DNA of 64,000 nt from Blastococcus saxobsidens (lineage in GTDB: Bacteria; Actinomycetota; Actinomycetes; Mycobacteriales; Geodermatophilaceae): the NCBI RefSeq assembly GCF_002938435.1, contig NZ_POQT01000019.1:1-64000 (forward strand), read 5' to 3'. The position numbers and the translations under genes are program-made. Below are positions 51,295 to 60,008 of the stretch, piece by piece; position 1 is the first letter of the stretch, and each line of letters begins with the position of its first letter. The notes under the pieces are model-generated. The model ran no database searches. It saw only the letters and a list, made by a program, of their open reading frames with translations, and was not told the origin of the DNA.

Positions 51295-52324
51295 ATGACC
51301 TCGTCCGCATCCGTCGGCACCCGGACCCTCGGCGGCCTGACCGTCTCCACCCTGGGCCTGGGCTGCATGGGCATGAGCCAGATGTACGGCGCCGCCGACC
51401 GGTCGGAGTCGATCGCCACCGGCCACCGGGCCCTCGACCTCGGCGTCACGTTCCTCGACACCTCCGACGTCTACGGCTCCGGCCACAACGAGGAGCTCGT
51501 CGGCGAGGCCATCGCCGGGCGCCGGGACGAGGTGCAGCTGGCCACCAAGTTCTCGCTGTCGCGGACCGCGGACCGCGGACGGCGGCATGCGGATCGACGG
51601 CCGGCCGGAGAACGTCCGCGCCTGCGCCGAGGCGAGCCTGCGCCGGTTGGGGGTCGACGTGATCGACCTCTACTACCAGCACCGGGTCGACCCGCAGGTG
51701 CCGATCGAGGACACGGTCGGCGCGATGGCCGAGCTGGTCGACCAGGGGAAGGTGCGGTACCTCGGGCTGTCCGAGGCGTCGGCCGCGTCCGTCCGCCGCG
51801 CGGTGGCCGTGCACCCGATCGCGGCGCTGCAGAGCGAGTGGTCGCTGTGGACCCGCGACCTGGAGGTGGCCGGGGCGGGCGGGGACACGGTGGTCGGCGT
51901 CGCCCGGCAGCACGGCATCGGGATCGTGCCGTTCAGCCCCCTGGGCCGGGGTTTCCTCACGGGCGCGATCAGCAGTCCCGACGACTTCGACGCCGACGAC
52001 TGGCGGCGCGGCCACCCGCGCTTCACCGGCGAGGCGTTCGACGCGAACCTGCGGCTGGTGGACGTCGTCCGCGAGCTGGCGACGGCGAAGGGCGTGGCGC
52101 CAGGGCAGCTGGCCCTGGCCTGGGTGCTGGCCCAGGGCGACGACGTCGTCCCCATCCCCGGGACCAAGCGGCGCGGCTACCTGGAGGAGAACGTCGGCGC
52201 CGTCGACGTGGACCTCACGGCGGAGGACCTGGCTCGGCTGGACGCCATCGCCCCGCCCGGGGTCGCCGCGGGCAGCCGGTACGTCGACGCCGGCTACTCC
52301 TACGGCGACAGCCCGGAGCGCTGA
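51295..52324 (+). pseudogene. Aldo/keto reductase, frameshifted by a 7-bp duplication
   Basis: An NADPH-dependent aldo/keto reductase split into two frames. The first part begins [20 protein letters not shown], with the catalytic Asp/Tyr in [10 protein letters not shown], through KFSLSRTAD. The second part resumes [20 protein letters not shown] and runs to YSYGDSPER. The break is at 51560-51580, where CGCGGAC is present three times in tandem. Removing one unit (7 bp) gives [11 protein letters not shown] and a continuous protein of about 340 residues, matching the family. All active-site elements are otherwise present, so this is a fresh frameshift or a slippage switch. Confidence 0.88.
51560..51580 (+). 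repeat. CGCGGAC heptamer, three tandem copies
   Basis: Three exact 7-bp units in the aldo/keto reductase. Two units restore the frame; three break it. Confidence 0.9.
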
Positions 52325-52332
52325 CCGGCGCC

Positions 52333-52545
52333 GTGGGCGAGGTGTTCCTCGGCGCCGATCTCGGGACCAGCGGGCTCGAGCTCGTCGCGCTCGACGACGG
52401 CGGTGCGGTGGTGGCCGAGGCGGAGGTTGATGTGGTGCCCCGGCGGGGCGTCGGGCCGCTGGTCGAGCCGCGAGCCCGAGCTGCGGCATGGAACGCGGGC
52501 GGCGCGGGCACCGTTGACCGAGCAGCGGGGCCGATCACGGCCCCG
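52333..52545 (+). pseudogene. Remnant of an FGGY-family carbohydrate kinase N-terminus
   Basis: From GTG 52333 the frame reads [20 protein letters not shown] and then [13 protein letters not shown], the nucleotide/phosphate loop of xylulokinase-type FGGY kinases (DLGTSxxK). After about 50 residues similarity fades, and no sugar-binding or second ATP domain follows before the next gene. The Lys after GTS is replaced by Glu. It lies directly after the broken aldo/keto reductase and looks like the remains of a deletion. It is short, so the match could be overread. Confidence 0.45.
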
Positions 52546-52570
52546 GCGAGGAAGAGGGGGCGAGCTCACC

Positions 52571-52753
52571 ATGGCATCGCTGTTCAGCAAGGTCGTCCAG
52601 CTGGCCAACAGCCCCAAGGGCAAGCAGGCGATCGCACAGGCCACGGCCAAGGCGCAGGAGCTGGCCAAGGACCCGAAGACCCGGGCGAAGATCGAGGACG
52701 TCCGCCGTCGCGTCCAGGGCGGTCGCGGCCCGGGTCCCGGCTCCGGGCACTGA
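52571..52753 (+). CDS. Small hypothetical protein (60 aa)
   Basis: A 60-residue protein, [20 protein letters not shown] with a helix through [21 protein letters not shown] and a Gly-rich end. ATG 52571 follows GAGGGGGCGAGCTCACC. Similar small Lys/Arg-rich proteins beginning MASLFSK are widespread in actinobacteria without assigned function. The DPKTRAKIE segment suggests a coiled or amphipathic helix. It sits 25 bp before the convergent hisN stop. Confidence 0.8.
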   Translation: MASLFSKVVQLANSPKGKQAIAQATAKAQELAKDPKTRAKIEDVRRRVQGGRGPGPGSGH

Positions 52754-52777
52754 CCGACCGGGGCCGGTCCGCCGCCG

Positions 52778-53590
52778 TCAGACGGCGGTGGGCCGCCCCG
52801 CAGGCCGGAGCAGGCCGAGCGCGGCGTCGTGCAGCTTGCCGTTGGTGGCCAGCGCGCTGCCGCCGGCGGGACCGGGACTGCCGGTGACGTCGGTGAACCG
52901 GCCGCCGGCCTCGCGGACGATGACGTCGAGGGCGGCGAGGTCCCAGAGCGAGACCTCGGGCTCGCAGGCGACGTCCACGGCGCCCTCGGCCAGCAGCACG
53001 TAGCTCCAGAAGTCGCCGTAGGCGCGGGTGCGCCACACCGACCGGGTGAGGTCGAGGAACCCGTCGAGGAGGCCGCGCTCCTCCCAGCCGGACAGGCTGG
53101 AGTAGCTGAGGCTGGCGTCGTCGATCGCGCCGACCTCCGAGACGCGGCAGCGGGTGGCGGACTCCAGCCGCCGCCCGGTCCAGGCGCCGACGTCCTTGGC
53201 AGCCCACCAGCGCTTGTTGAGCGCCGGTGCCGAGACCAGCCCGACGACGGGCTCGTCGCCGTCGACCAGGGCGATCAGCGTGGCCCACACCGGGACGCCG
53301 CGGACGAAGTTCTTGGTGCCGTCGATCGGGTCGAGGATCCAGCGGCGGGAGCCGTGCCCGGTGGTGCCGAACTCCTCGCCCATGACGGCGTCACGCGTGC
53401 GGGCCCGGCTGAGGGTGATCCGCAGCTGCTCCTCGACGGCCCGGTCCGCGTCGGTGACCGGGGTGAGGTCGGGCTTGGTCTCGACGGTCAGGTCCTGCGC
53501 CTTGAACCGGTCCATGCTGATCGAGTCGGCCTGGTCGGCCAGCACGTGTGCCAGCCGCATGTCCTCTGAAAAGCCCCGACCCGACGTCAT
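52778..53590 (-). CDS. hisN: Histidinol-phosphatase, inositol-monophosphatase fold
   Basis: A 270-residue Mg-dependent phosphatase that hydrolyses L-histidinol phosphate. Metal-binding motifs are in order: Glu/Glu in [19 protein letters not shown] (Asp, Asp) and [15 protein letters not shown] (Asp). The lid residues and [15 protein letters not shown] match HisN of actinobacteria. ATG at 53588-53590 is used; GTG 53596 is two codons earlier. In actinobacteria this enzyme replaces the HAD or PHP-type phosphatases. It is the first gene on the strand after DUF2795, with no other histidine gene in the window. Confidence 0.92.
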   Translation of the reverse strand: MTSGRGFSEDMRLAHVLADQADSISMDRFKAQDLTVETKPDLTPVTDADRAVEEQLRITLSRARTRDAVMGEEFGTTGHGSRRWILDPIDGTKNFVRGVPVWATLIALVDGDEPVVGLVSAPALNKRWWAAKDVGAWTGRRLESATRCRVSEVGAIDDASLSYSSLSGWEERGLLDGFLDLTRSVWRTRAYGDFWSYVLLAEGAVDVACEPEVSLWDLAALDVIVREAGGRFTDVTGSPGPAGGSALATNGKLHDAALGLLRPAGRPTAV

Positions 53591-53612
53591 GGGCACCCAA
53601 CCTAGCGGGCGG

Positions 53613-53795
53613 TCAGTCGAAGACCGCGGAACTGACCCCGCTCGGACCTTCGTACTCCCGGTCGGAGATCTTCCTCAGGGCCTCGAGGACCTCGCCGTCG
53701 CCGCCGTTCTGCTCGGCGTGCTGGACGATCTGGTCCTTCGACGCCGGGTAGTCCATGCCGGACAGTGCCTTCTGGATGTCGATGGGGCTCACCAT
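53613..53795 (-). CDS. DUF2795 small protein
   Basis: A 60-residue protein, MVSPIDIQKALSGMDYPASK through DGEVLEALRKISDREYEGPS, matching DUF2795. The family has a short helix-turn-helix-like bundle, and its members are common in actinobacterial stress-induced operons. ATG 53795. It lies 20 bp upstream of hisN on the same strand, so they may be co-transcribed. Function is unknown. Confidence 0.9.
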   Translation of the reverse strand: MVSPIDIQKALSGMDYPASKDQIVQHAEQNGGDGEVLEALRKISDREYEGPSGVSSAVFD

Positions 53796-53848
53796 GCGTC
53801 CGTCCCTACCCGGCGCCCGCCGGGGGATGCACGGATACCGTCGAGGGC

Positions 53849-54385
53849 GTGGACGCAGCGACGATCGTGGGGCTGCTCGCCGACCCGGTGCGGCTGAAGG
53901 TGGTGGCGGCCCTGGCGCTCGGCGCCGGCACCATCGAGGAGGTGGCGCAGGCCTCGGGCATGGGTCTCAAGGACGTCGCCCTGGCCGCCCGGCGGCTGGC
54001 GCGGGCGGGGCTGGTGCACCGCGACGGGCACGTGCTCGCCCTGCACACCGACCGGTTCGGCGCAGCCGCCCGGGCCGCCGCCGAGGCCGCTCCGGCGCCG
54101 GAACCGCTGTCGGACGACCCGGCCCAGGACGCCGTCCTGTCGGCGTTCGTCCGCGACGGCCGGCTGGTGTCCGTACCCGCGCAGCGCAGCAAGCGGCTGG
54201 TGGTCCTCGACCACCTGGTGCGCGTGTTCGAGCCCGGCGTCCGGTACCCGGAGCGGGAGGTCAACGCGCTGCTCGCCGTCTGGCACCCGGACGTCGCCGC
54301 GCTGCGCCGCTACCTGGTCGACGAGGGGCTGCTCAGCCGCGACGCCGGCGTCTACTGGCGCAGCGGCGGTCACGTCGAGGTCTGA
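53849..54385 (+). CDS. ArsR-like winged-helix regulator with DUF2087 domain
   Basis: A 178-residue protein. The N-terminal winged helix (IVGLLADPVRLKVVAALALG, then TIEEVAQASGMGLKDVALAA) is ArsR-like. The C-terminal DUF2087 portion contains RLVVLDHLVRVFEPGVRYPE and REVNALLAVWHPDVAALRRY. The two parts together form a family that binds DNA in response to an unknown cue. No metal-binding Cys is visible. GTG 53849; it is divergent from DUF2795. Confidence 0.9.
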   Translation: MDAATIVGLLADPVRLKVVAALALGAGTIEEVAQASGMGLKDVALAARRLARAGLVHRDGHVLALHTDRFGAAARAAAEAAPAPEPLSDDPAQDAVLSAFVRDGRLVSVPAQRSKRLVVLDHLVRVFEPGVRYPEREVNALLAVWHPDVAALRRYLVDEGLLSRDAGVYWRSGGHVEV

Positions 54386-54424
54386 GCCCCGCCGAGATCC
54401 CGCGATCTCGCCGCTTCAGCAGGG

Positions 54425-54465
54425 TCGATGCGTCGACATCACGGGATGTCGACAAGTCGTTCGAC
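54425..54465. repeat. TCGACA array, second locus
   Basis: TCGATG at 54425, TCGACA at 54433 and 54449, TCG at 54457, on an 8-bp spacing with one diverged unit. It includes a TCGACATC/GATGTCGA inverted pair. It shares GTCGACAAGTCG with the array at 19735-19762. Confidence 0.6.
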
Positions 54466-54496
54466 GGGGGCGCGGGCCGGGCCGGAGACTCTCCGG

Positions 54497-55207
54497 GTGG
54501 CCACCCCGACCGTCGACGCCTTCGCAGCGCTCGCGCGCTCCTCGCCGTGGCGGTGGACGACGCTGCGCTTCGGCGTGAGCTGGCCGGCGGACCGGTGGAA
54601 GCCGGGTGCGGTGCGGGCCTGGCTCCGGCGCCCGGACCGGCTGCGCGTGGAGTCGCGGGACGGCGACCTCCTGCAGGTGGTCCGGGAGCCGCCCAGGAAC
54701 CCGGCGCCGGGGCCAGCGGCCCGCCCGGACGGGCTGGTCGCGGAGCGGCGCCGGTCGTGGGAACACGACCTGGACGACCCGATGCACCAGGACTACCACT
54801 GGGTGGCGATGCTGGACCCGGTGGAGCTGGCCGACGGGCGTGATCGGGACACCGACGCCCTGGTGGCCGCCCTGGACGTGCGCTCGCTGGCGGAGGTCGA
54901 CCACGGGGGGCGCCCGGCCTGGGAGGCCGTCGTCCGGCCGACGCCGGCGTACGAGCCGCGCTGCGGCTGCTGCCCGCTGCTCCGCTCGCGGGAGGTGGAC
55001 CTGGACGAGTACCGCGACCACCCGCAGCAGATCCTGGCGGAGTACCCGGACGCCTACCGGGTGCGGCTGGACGTGGGGACCGGTGTGTGCGTGCTGACCG
55101 AGGAGCTCGGTGGGCTGCGCCCGGGGCACGGGCACGACCTGCGCATCGAGGCGGTCGACGAGCCCATGGACGACGCGCTGTTCGTGGTCCCGCGCCGGTG
55201 GTGGTGA
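54497..55207 (+). CDS. Conserved actinobacterial protein of unknown function (236 aa)
   Basis: A 236-residue protein beginning VATPTVDAFAALARSSPWRW. The middle segment RRSWEHDLDDPMHQDYHWVAML and the C-terminal CGCCPLLRSREVDLDEYRDHP give the look of an alpha/beta domain, with three Cys close together that could bind zinc. It ends DALFVVPRRWW. I do not recognise a family. GTG 54497 is chosen by codon bias. A hairpin element abuts its stop codon. It is after the TCGACA array and may be controlled there. Confidence 0.72.
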   Translation: MATPTVDAFAALARSSPWRWTTLRFGVSWPADRWKPGAVRAWLRRPDRLRVESRDGDLLQVVREPPRNPAPGPAARPDGLVAERRRSWEHDLDDPMHQDYHWVAMLDPVELADGRDRDTDALVAALDVRSLAEVDHGGRPAWEAVVRPTPAYEPRCGCCPLLRSREVDLDEYRDHPQQILAEYPDAYRVRLDVGTGVCVLTEELGGLRPGHGHDLRIEAVDEPMDDALFVVPRRWW

Positions 55208-55275
55208 GGTGCTGGAACGGCCCCGTCCGGAGGCTCGCGCCGAGCGGAGCGAGGGGTGAGAGGACGGGGTCTTTC
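55206..55275 (+). repeat. Dispersed hairpin element, copy G
   Basis: GAGGTGCTGGAACGGCCCCG, the inner CTCGCGCC/GGAGCGAG and GGACGGGGTCTTTCA. It fills the space between two convergent stop codons exactly. Confidence 0.85.
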
Positions 55276-56266
55276 AGTAGCCGGGGCCGACCTGGCCGAC
55301 GGCGCCGAGCAGGACCCGGAGCGCCCGGAGCTGGTCCTCGCGGCGCTCCGGCATCGCGGCGGCCCACGCGTCCAGCGCGCAGTCCGGGTCCTCCGCGGTG
55401 TGCCCGCACAGCGGCGGGCAGTCCGTCGCCGCCTCGGCGATGTCCTCGAACGCGGAGAGGACGTCGTCGGCGGTGACGTGCGCCAACCCGAACGAGCGGA
55501 TGCCCGGGGTGTCGATGACGGTGCCGCCGCCCGGCAGGTCGACGAGCACGGCCGACGACGACGTGTGCCGGCCCTTGCCGATCTTGCTCACGTCGCCGGT
55601 GGCCCGCAGTGCGTCGGGTACGAGCCGGTTGACCAGCGTGGACTTGCCCACGCCGGACTGGCCGACGAAGACGCTCATCCGGTCCCTCAACCGGCCCACC
55701 AGGTCCTCCAGCGGGAGCTCCCGGGACATGGGCACGGCGTCCAGGCTCAGCCCGGCGTAGCGGTCCAGCAGCGGCTGCGGCGAGGCGAGGTCGGTCTTTG
55801 TCAGGCACAGCAGCGGCTCGAGCCCGCCGGCGTAGGCGGCGACCAGGCACCGGTCCAGGAAGCCCAGCGCCGGCTCCGGGTCGGTGACCGAGGTGACGAC
55901 GACCAGCAGGTCGGCGTTGGCGACGACCACGCGCTCGGTGGGGTCGGTGTCGTCGGCGGTGCGGCGCAGCGAGGTGGTCCGCTCCTCGATGACCACGATG
56001 CGGGCCAGCGTGTCGGTCCGCCCGCTGGTGTCGCCCACGACGCGCACCCGGTCGCCGACGACGACGCCGTGCCGCCCGAGCTCCCGCGCCCGCATGGCCG
56101 TGACGTCGACCGGGGCGCCGTCGGGGCCCTCGACGCGGACCGTCATCCGTCCCCGGTCGACGGCGATCACCAGGCCGGGGACGGCGTCGTCGTGGGTGGG
56201 GCGGGTGCGCGTGCGAGGCCGCGAGCCGCGCCGGCTGGGCCGGACCCGGACGTCGTCCTCGTCCAT
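55274..56266 (-). CDS. rsgA: Ribosome small-subunit-dependent GTPase A
   Basis: A 330-residue circularly permuted GTPase that checks late 30S maturation. An OB-fold (about 30-105) precedes the G domain with motifs permuted: TKTD (G4), then GQSGVGKST (G1) and DLPGG/DTPG (G2-G3). The C-terminal zinc site is CPPLCGHTAEDPDC (Cys/Cys/His/Cys). The N-terminus is rich in Arg. ATG 56264-56266 begins MDEDDVRVRP. It is 26 bp after the aroA stop on the same strand. The stop overlaps hairpin copy G. Confidence 0.95.
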   Translation of the reverse strand: MDEDDVRVRPSRRGSRPRTRTRPTHDDAVPGLVIAVDRGRMTVRVEGPDGAPVDVTAMRARELGRHGVVVGDRVRVVGDTSGRTDTLARIVVIEERTTSLRRTADDTDPTERVVVANADLLVVVTSVTDPEPALGFLDRCLVAAYAGGLEPLLCLTKTDLASPQPLLDRYAGLSLDAVPMSRELPLEDLVGRLRDRMSVFVGQSGVGKSTLVNRLVPDALRATGDVSKIGKGRHTSSSAVLVDLPGGGTVIDTPGIRSFGLAHVTADDVLSAFEDIAEAATDCPPLCGHTAEDPDCALDAWAAAMPERREDQLRALRVLLGAVGQVGPGY

Positions 56267-56292
56267 CCGCCGGGCATCGCGCTGGTGGCCGC

Positions 56293-57576
56293 TCAGGAGT
56301 GCGCCCCGATCCGCTCGCCGAGCAGGCCCGCCCACCGCTCGCGGAAGTCCGGGAGGGTCTTGGTCACCGCGCCGGGGTCGGCCACGGTCACGCCCTCGAC
56401 GACCAGCCCGAGCACGGCGGCGGCCATGACCATCCGGTGGTCGGCGTAGGAGTCGAGCTGCGCGGGCCGGCTCGGTCCGGGCTCGATCTCCAGGCCGTCG
56501 GGCAGCTGGCGCACCCGCGCGCCGACGGCGCTGAGCACCTCGTCGAGGGCCTGCAGGCGGTCGGTCTCGTGGCCGCGCAGGTGCCCGATCCCGGTGAGCC
56601 GCGACGGCCCGTCGGCCAGGGCGCAGAGCGCGGCCAGCACGGGGGTCAGCTCACCCACCTCGCCCAGGTCGGCGACCAGCGGCCGGATCGCGGCCCCACC
56701 GGTGACCCGCAGCCCGCCGTCGGCGGTGCGGGCCACCTCGGCCCCCATCTCCGCCAGGAGGCGGTCGAGCTGCGCGCCGGGCTGGGTGGTCCGCTCCGGC
56801 CAGTCGCGCACCGTCACCTGCCCGCCGGTGACCAGCGCCGCCGCGAGGAACGGGGCGGCGTTGGAGAGGTCGGGTTCCACCACCCGGTCCAGCGCGCGCA
56901 CCGGGCCCGAGGCCACGCGCCAGCCGCGGTCGGTCGCCTCGACGTCGACGCCGTGCTCGCGCAGCGTCGTCACGGTCATCTCGACGTGCGGCATCGAGGG
57001 GACCCCGCCGGTGAGGGCGAGGTCGATGCCCGCGTCGAACCTCGCCGCGGCCAGCAGCAGCCCGGAGACGATCTGCGAGGACTCGCTCGCGTCGACGGTC
57101 ACGGCACCGCCGCGCACCCTGCCCGTGCCGCGCACGGTGAACGGCGCCCGCCCACGGCCGTCGTCGTCCACCTCGACGTCCAGCGCGCGGAGGGCGGCGA
57201 TCAGCCCGGCGTTGGGTCGCTCGCGCAGCCGCACGTCGCCGTCGACGGTCACCGCGCCGTCGGCGAGCGCGGCCACCGGCGGGAGAAAGCGCAGGATCGT
57301 GCCGGCCAGCCCGGCGTCGACCGTGACCGGGCCGTGCAGCGTGCCGGGCGTGACCAGCCAGTCCTCGCCGTCCTCGACGATCCGCACCCCGAGAGCCCGC
57401 AGCGCACCGGCCATCAGGTCGGTGTCGCGGGCCCGCAGCGGGCGGACCAGGCGGCTCGGCCCGTCGGCCAGCGCCGCGAGCACCAGCGCCCGGGCGGTGA
57501 GGGACTTGGAGCCCGGCAGGCCGACGACGGCGTCGACAGGGGATGGGTGGTGCGGCACGGGCCAGGCAGGCGTCAC
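56293..57576 (-). CDS. aroA: 3-phosphoshikimate 1-carboxyvinyltransferase (EPSP synthase)
   Basis: A 427-residue shikimate-pathway enzyme. The signatures GLPGSKSLTARALVLAAL near 19-36, LAGTILRFLPP, RERPNAGL and DYADHRMVM show the two-domain inside-out barrel; Lys and Arg in the first and last bind PEP and shikimate-3-phosphate. The common glyphosate-sensitive GNAGTxxR loop reads GLAGTILR. GTG/ATG 57576 begins MTPAWPVPHH. It heads a unit with rsgA, as in Rv3227-Rv3228. Confidence 0.96.
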   Translation of the reverse strand: MTPAWPVPHHPSPVDAVVGLPGSKSLTARALVLAALADGPSRLVRPLRARDTDLMAGALRALGVRIVEDGEDWLVTPGTLHGPVTVDAGLAGTILRFLPPVAALADGAVTVDGDVRLRERPNAGLIAALRALDVEVDDDGRGRAPFTVRGTGRVRGGAVTVDASESSQIVSGLLLAAARFDAGIDLALTGGVPSMPHVEMTVTTLREHGVDVEATDRGWRVASGPVRALDRVVEPDLSNAAPFLAAALVTGGQVTVRDWPERTTQPGAQLDRLLAEMGAEVARTADGGLRVTGGAAIRPLVADLGEVGELTPVLAALCALADGPSRLTGIGHLRGHETDRLQALDEVLSAVGARVRQLPDGLEIEPGPSRPAQLDSYADHRMVMAAAVLGLVVEGVTVADPGAVTKTLPDFRERWAGLLGERIGAHS

Positions 57577-57596
57577 GGGTCCATCCTGCCTGGCCC

Positions 57597-57652
57597 TGCG
57601 GCCCCGCTGCAGGGGCCCGCCACGAGCTTGCGAGTGGTTGGGGGGGTCCTTC
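57597..57652 (+). repeat. Dispersed hairpin element, copy H
   Basis: CGGCCCCGCTGCAGGGGCC with the inner ACGAGCTTGCGAGT and GGGGGGGTCCTTC. The arms are less perfect than in other copies. It lies after the aldehyde dehydrogenase stop. Confidence 0.7.
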
Positions 57653-57658
57653 TACCGT

Positions 57659-59122
57659 TCAGCCGGCCTGCGGCTTGTCGGCCTTCTTCACCGGGACGGT
57701 GCGCACCAGCCGCCGGTTGGCGAACTCGAACATGGCCAGCTCGGAGAGCTCGCGGCCGTAGCCGGAACGCTTCACGCCGCCGAACGGCAGCTCCGGGGAG
57801 GAGCCGGTGGGCTGGTTGATCCACACCATGCCGGCCTCGAGCCGGTCGGCCACCGAGCGCGCGCGGTCGAGGTCGCTGCTCATCACGGTGGCGCCCAGGC
57901 CGTAGGCGCTGCTGTTGGCCAGCGCGATCGCCTCGTCGGCGTCCTTGACCTTGTAGACGACGGCGGCGGGCCCGAACAGCTCCTCGTGGTAGGCCCGCAT
58001 GTCCGGCGTGACGTCGGTGAGGATGGTGGCCTCGACGAACGCACCCGCGTGGTCGGGGCGCTTGCCGCCGGCGACCACGGTGGCGCCCTTGTCGATCGCG
58101 TCCTGGATCTGCGCGTGCAGGTCCTGCGCCGCGCGCTCGCTGGACAGCGGGGCCAGCGACGTCGACGGGTCGGCCGGGTCGCCCGGGGCGAAGGTGGAGA
58201 ACGCCTGCTGGAGGCCCTGCACGAAGGGCTCGTACAGCTCCTCGGTCACGATCAGCCGCTTGGAGGCGGTGCAGGCCTGACCGGTGTTCTGCATCCGGCC
58301 CATGGTCGCGGCCTTGACCGTGGCACCCAGGTCCTCGGCGTCGAGCACGATGAACGGGTCGCTGCCGCCGAGCTCGAGCACCGACTTCTTCAGGTGCTTG
58401 CCGGCCAGCGCGCCGACGGCGCTGCCGGCCCGCTCGCTGCCGGTCAGCGTCACGCCCTGGATGCGCGGGTCGGCGATGACCTGCTCGACGTCGGCGATCC
58501 GCAGGAACGTGTTGGTGAAGACGCCCTCGGGCGCGCCGGCGTCGGTGAACAGCTGCTCGATCGCGACCGCGCACTGCGGGGTGATCTCGGCGTGCTTGAG
58601 GACGACCGTGTTGCCCAGCACGAGGTTCGGGCCGGCCACGCGGACCACCTGGTAGAAGGGGTAGTTCCACGGCTCGATGGCCAGCAGGACGCCGACCGGC
58701 TTGGTCTCGATGACCGCCTCGCCCTTGCCCATGAGCGGCTGGATGGACTGCGGCTGCAGGAAACCGGGGCCGTTGTCGGCGTAGTACTTGAGGATCATCG
58801 AGCACAGGAAGAGCTCGCCGGTGGCCTCTTCGCGGCGCTTGCCCATCTCCGTGGTGATCAGCGCGGCGAGGTCGTCCCGGCGCTCGTCCATCAGCTCGGC
58901 GGCCCGCCGGACGACGGCCGCGCGGTCCTCGACCGGGCGGTCGCGCCACTCCTGGTAGGCGGCGTGCGCGCGCTCGACGATCCCGTCGATCGCCTCGGTG
59001 GGGGTGAAGTCGAACTCCTTCTCCGTCTCCCCGGTGAACGGGTTGACGGTCGCGTAGCGCCGCTCGGCGCTGTCGCTGGCCGTCTTCGGGTGCTCGGTGG
59101 GTGGGTTCTGCGTAGCGGTCAC
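57659..59122 (-). CDS. NAD(P)-dependent aldehyde dehydrogenase, succinate-semialdehyde type
   Basis: A 487-residue aldehyde dehydrogenase. It carries the Rossmann segment [46 protein letters not shown] with the general-base Glu, and the catalytic Cys in [11 protein letters not shown]. The C-terminal [20 protein letters not shown] is typical of the succinate-semialdehyde group. The N-terminal arm (1-30) is unstructured. GTG/ATG 59122 begins MTATQNPP. It stands alone, divergent from the SRAP gene. The physiological substrate is not fixed. Confidence 0.92.
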   Translation of the reverse strand: MTATQNPPTEHPKTASDSAERRYATVNPFTGETEKEFDFTPTEAIDGIVERAHAAYQEWRDRPVEDRAAVVRRAAELMDERRDDLAALITTEMGKRREEATGELFLCSMILKYYADNGPGFLQPQSIQPLMGKGEAVIETKPVGVLLAIEPWNYPFYQVVRVAGPNLVLGNTVVLKHAEITPQCAVAIEQLFTDAGAPEGVFTNTFLRIADVEQVIADPRIQGVTLTGSERAGSAVGALAGKHLKKSVLELGGSDPFIVLDAEDLGATVKAATMGRMQNTGQACTASKRLIVTEELYEPFVQGLQQAFSTFAPGDPADPSTSLAPLSSERAAQDLHAQIQDAIDKGATVVAGGKRPDHAGAFVEATILTDVTPDMRAYHEELFGPAAVVYKVKDADEAIALANSSAYGLGATVMSSDLDRARSVADRLEAGMVWINQPTGSSPELPFGGVKRSGYGRELSELAMFEFANRRLVRTVPVKKADKPQAG

Positions 59123-59260
59123 GCCGTGATCCTCGTCTCTCGTCGAGCGTTGCGACAGGGGGCCCTACCCGTCGACCGCGGGCGCACGCACGGTCACCGG
59201 TCGTCGGTGGGCGCACCTAGAGTTCGAACGGTCAGCCCGATCCGTGCCGAGGAGGCGCCC

Positions 59261-60007
59261 GTGTGCGGTCGCTACGCCGCCAGCCGCAAGCCCGAGGACC
59301 TCGCGCTCGAGTTCGAGGCGGTCCCCGCCGACGGGCAGCCGGCCCTGGCCGCGGACTTCAACGTCGCCCCCACCAAGGACGTCTACGTCGTCCGGCACGC
59401 GAAGGAGCGCGACGCCGAGGGCCGGCCGACCGGTGGCGGGCACCGGGAGCTGCGCGCGGTGCGCTGGGGGCTCGTCCCGTCCTGGGCCAAGGACGTCTCC
59501 GTCGGCAACCGGATGCTCAACGCCCGCGTCGAGTCGCTGACGGAGAAGCCCGCCTTCCGGAAGGCGGCGGCGAGCCGTCGCTGCCTCGTCCCCGCCGACG
59601 GCTGGTACGAGTGGGCCAAGCGGATGGACTCCCCGACCAAGCAGCCCTACTTCATCACCCCCGAGGACGGCTCCGTGCTGGCGTTCGCCGGGCTCTGGGA
59701 GGTGTGGGGCGCGGGCGAGGACCGGCTCTACACCTGCACCGTGGTGACGGCGCCGGCCACCGGCGCCCTGACCGAGATCCACGACCGCATGCCGCTGGTC
59801 CTGCCGCCCGACCGCTGGGCCGACTGGCTGGACCCGGCCAGGGAGGACGTCGCCGAGCTGGCCGAGCCGACCCCTCCGGAGCTGGTCGAGCGGCTCGAGC
59901 TGCGGCCGGTGAGCACCGCGGTGAACAACGTGCGCAGCAACGGCCGGGAGCTGACCGCCCGCGCGGACTCGGTCAGCCTGCCGGCCGACCAGCCGGCGCT
60001 GTTCTGA
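59261..60007 (+). CDS. SRAP (YedK/HMCES) DNA-protein crosslink peptidase
   Basis: A 248-residue SOS response-associated peptidase. Cys2 after the initiator (VCGRYAAS) becomes the N-terminal nucleophile that binds abasic sites in single-stranded DNA. Asn34-like residue in FNVAPTKDV, Glu in ADGWYEWAK and His in IHDRMPLVL complete the site. GTG 59261 is fixed by the need for Cys2. It protects abasic sites at replication forks. GTTCGAAC lies 31 bp upstream but lacks the full SOS box. Confidence 0.95.
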   Translation: MCGRYAASRKPEDLALEFEAVPADGQPALAADFNVAPTKDVYVVRHAKERDAEGRPTGGGHRELRAVRWGLVPSWAKDVSVGNRMLNARVESLTEKPAFRKAAASRRCLVPADGWYEWAKRMDSPTKQPYFITPEDGSVLAFAGLWEVWGAGEDRLYTCTVVTAPATGALTEIHDRMPLVLPPDRWADWLDPAREDVAELAEPTPPELVERLELRPVSTAVNNVRSNGRELTARADSVSLPADQPALF

Positions 60008-60008
60008 C

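Noticed and set aside
59223-59230. GTTCGAAC upstream of SRAP as a possible SOS box
   Set aside because: The actinobacterial LexA box needs TCGAAC-N4-GTTCGA. Here the two halves overlap and no second half follows at the right spacing.
56594-60007. A long plus-strand frame running across aroA, the aldehyde dehydrogenase and SRAP
   Set aside because: Only its last part, SRAP, is real. The rest is antisense to two recognised enzymes.
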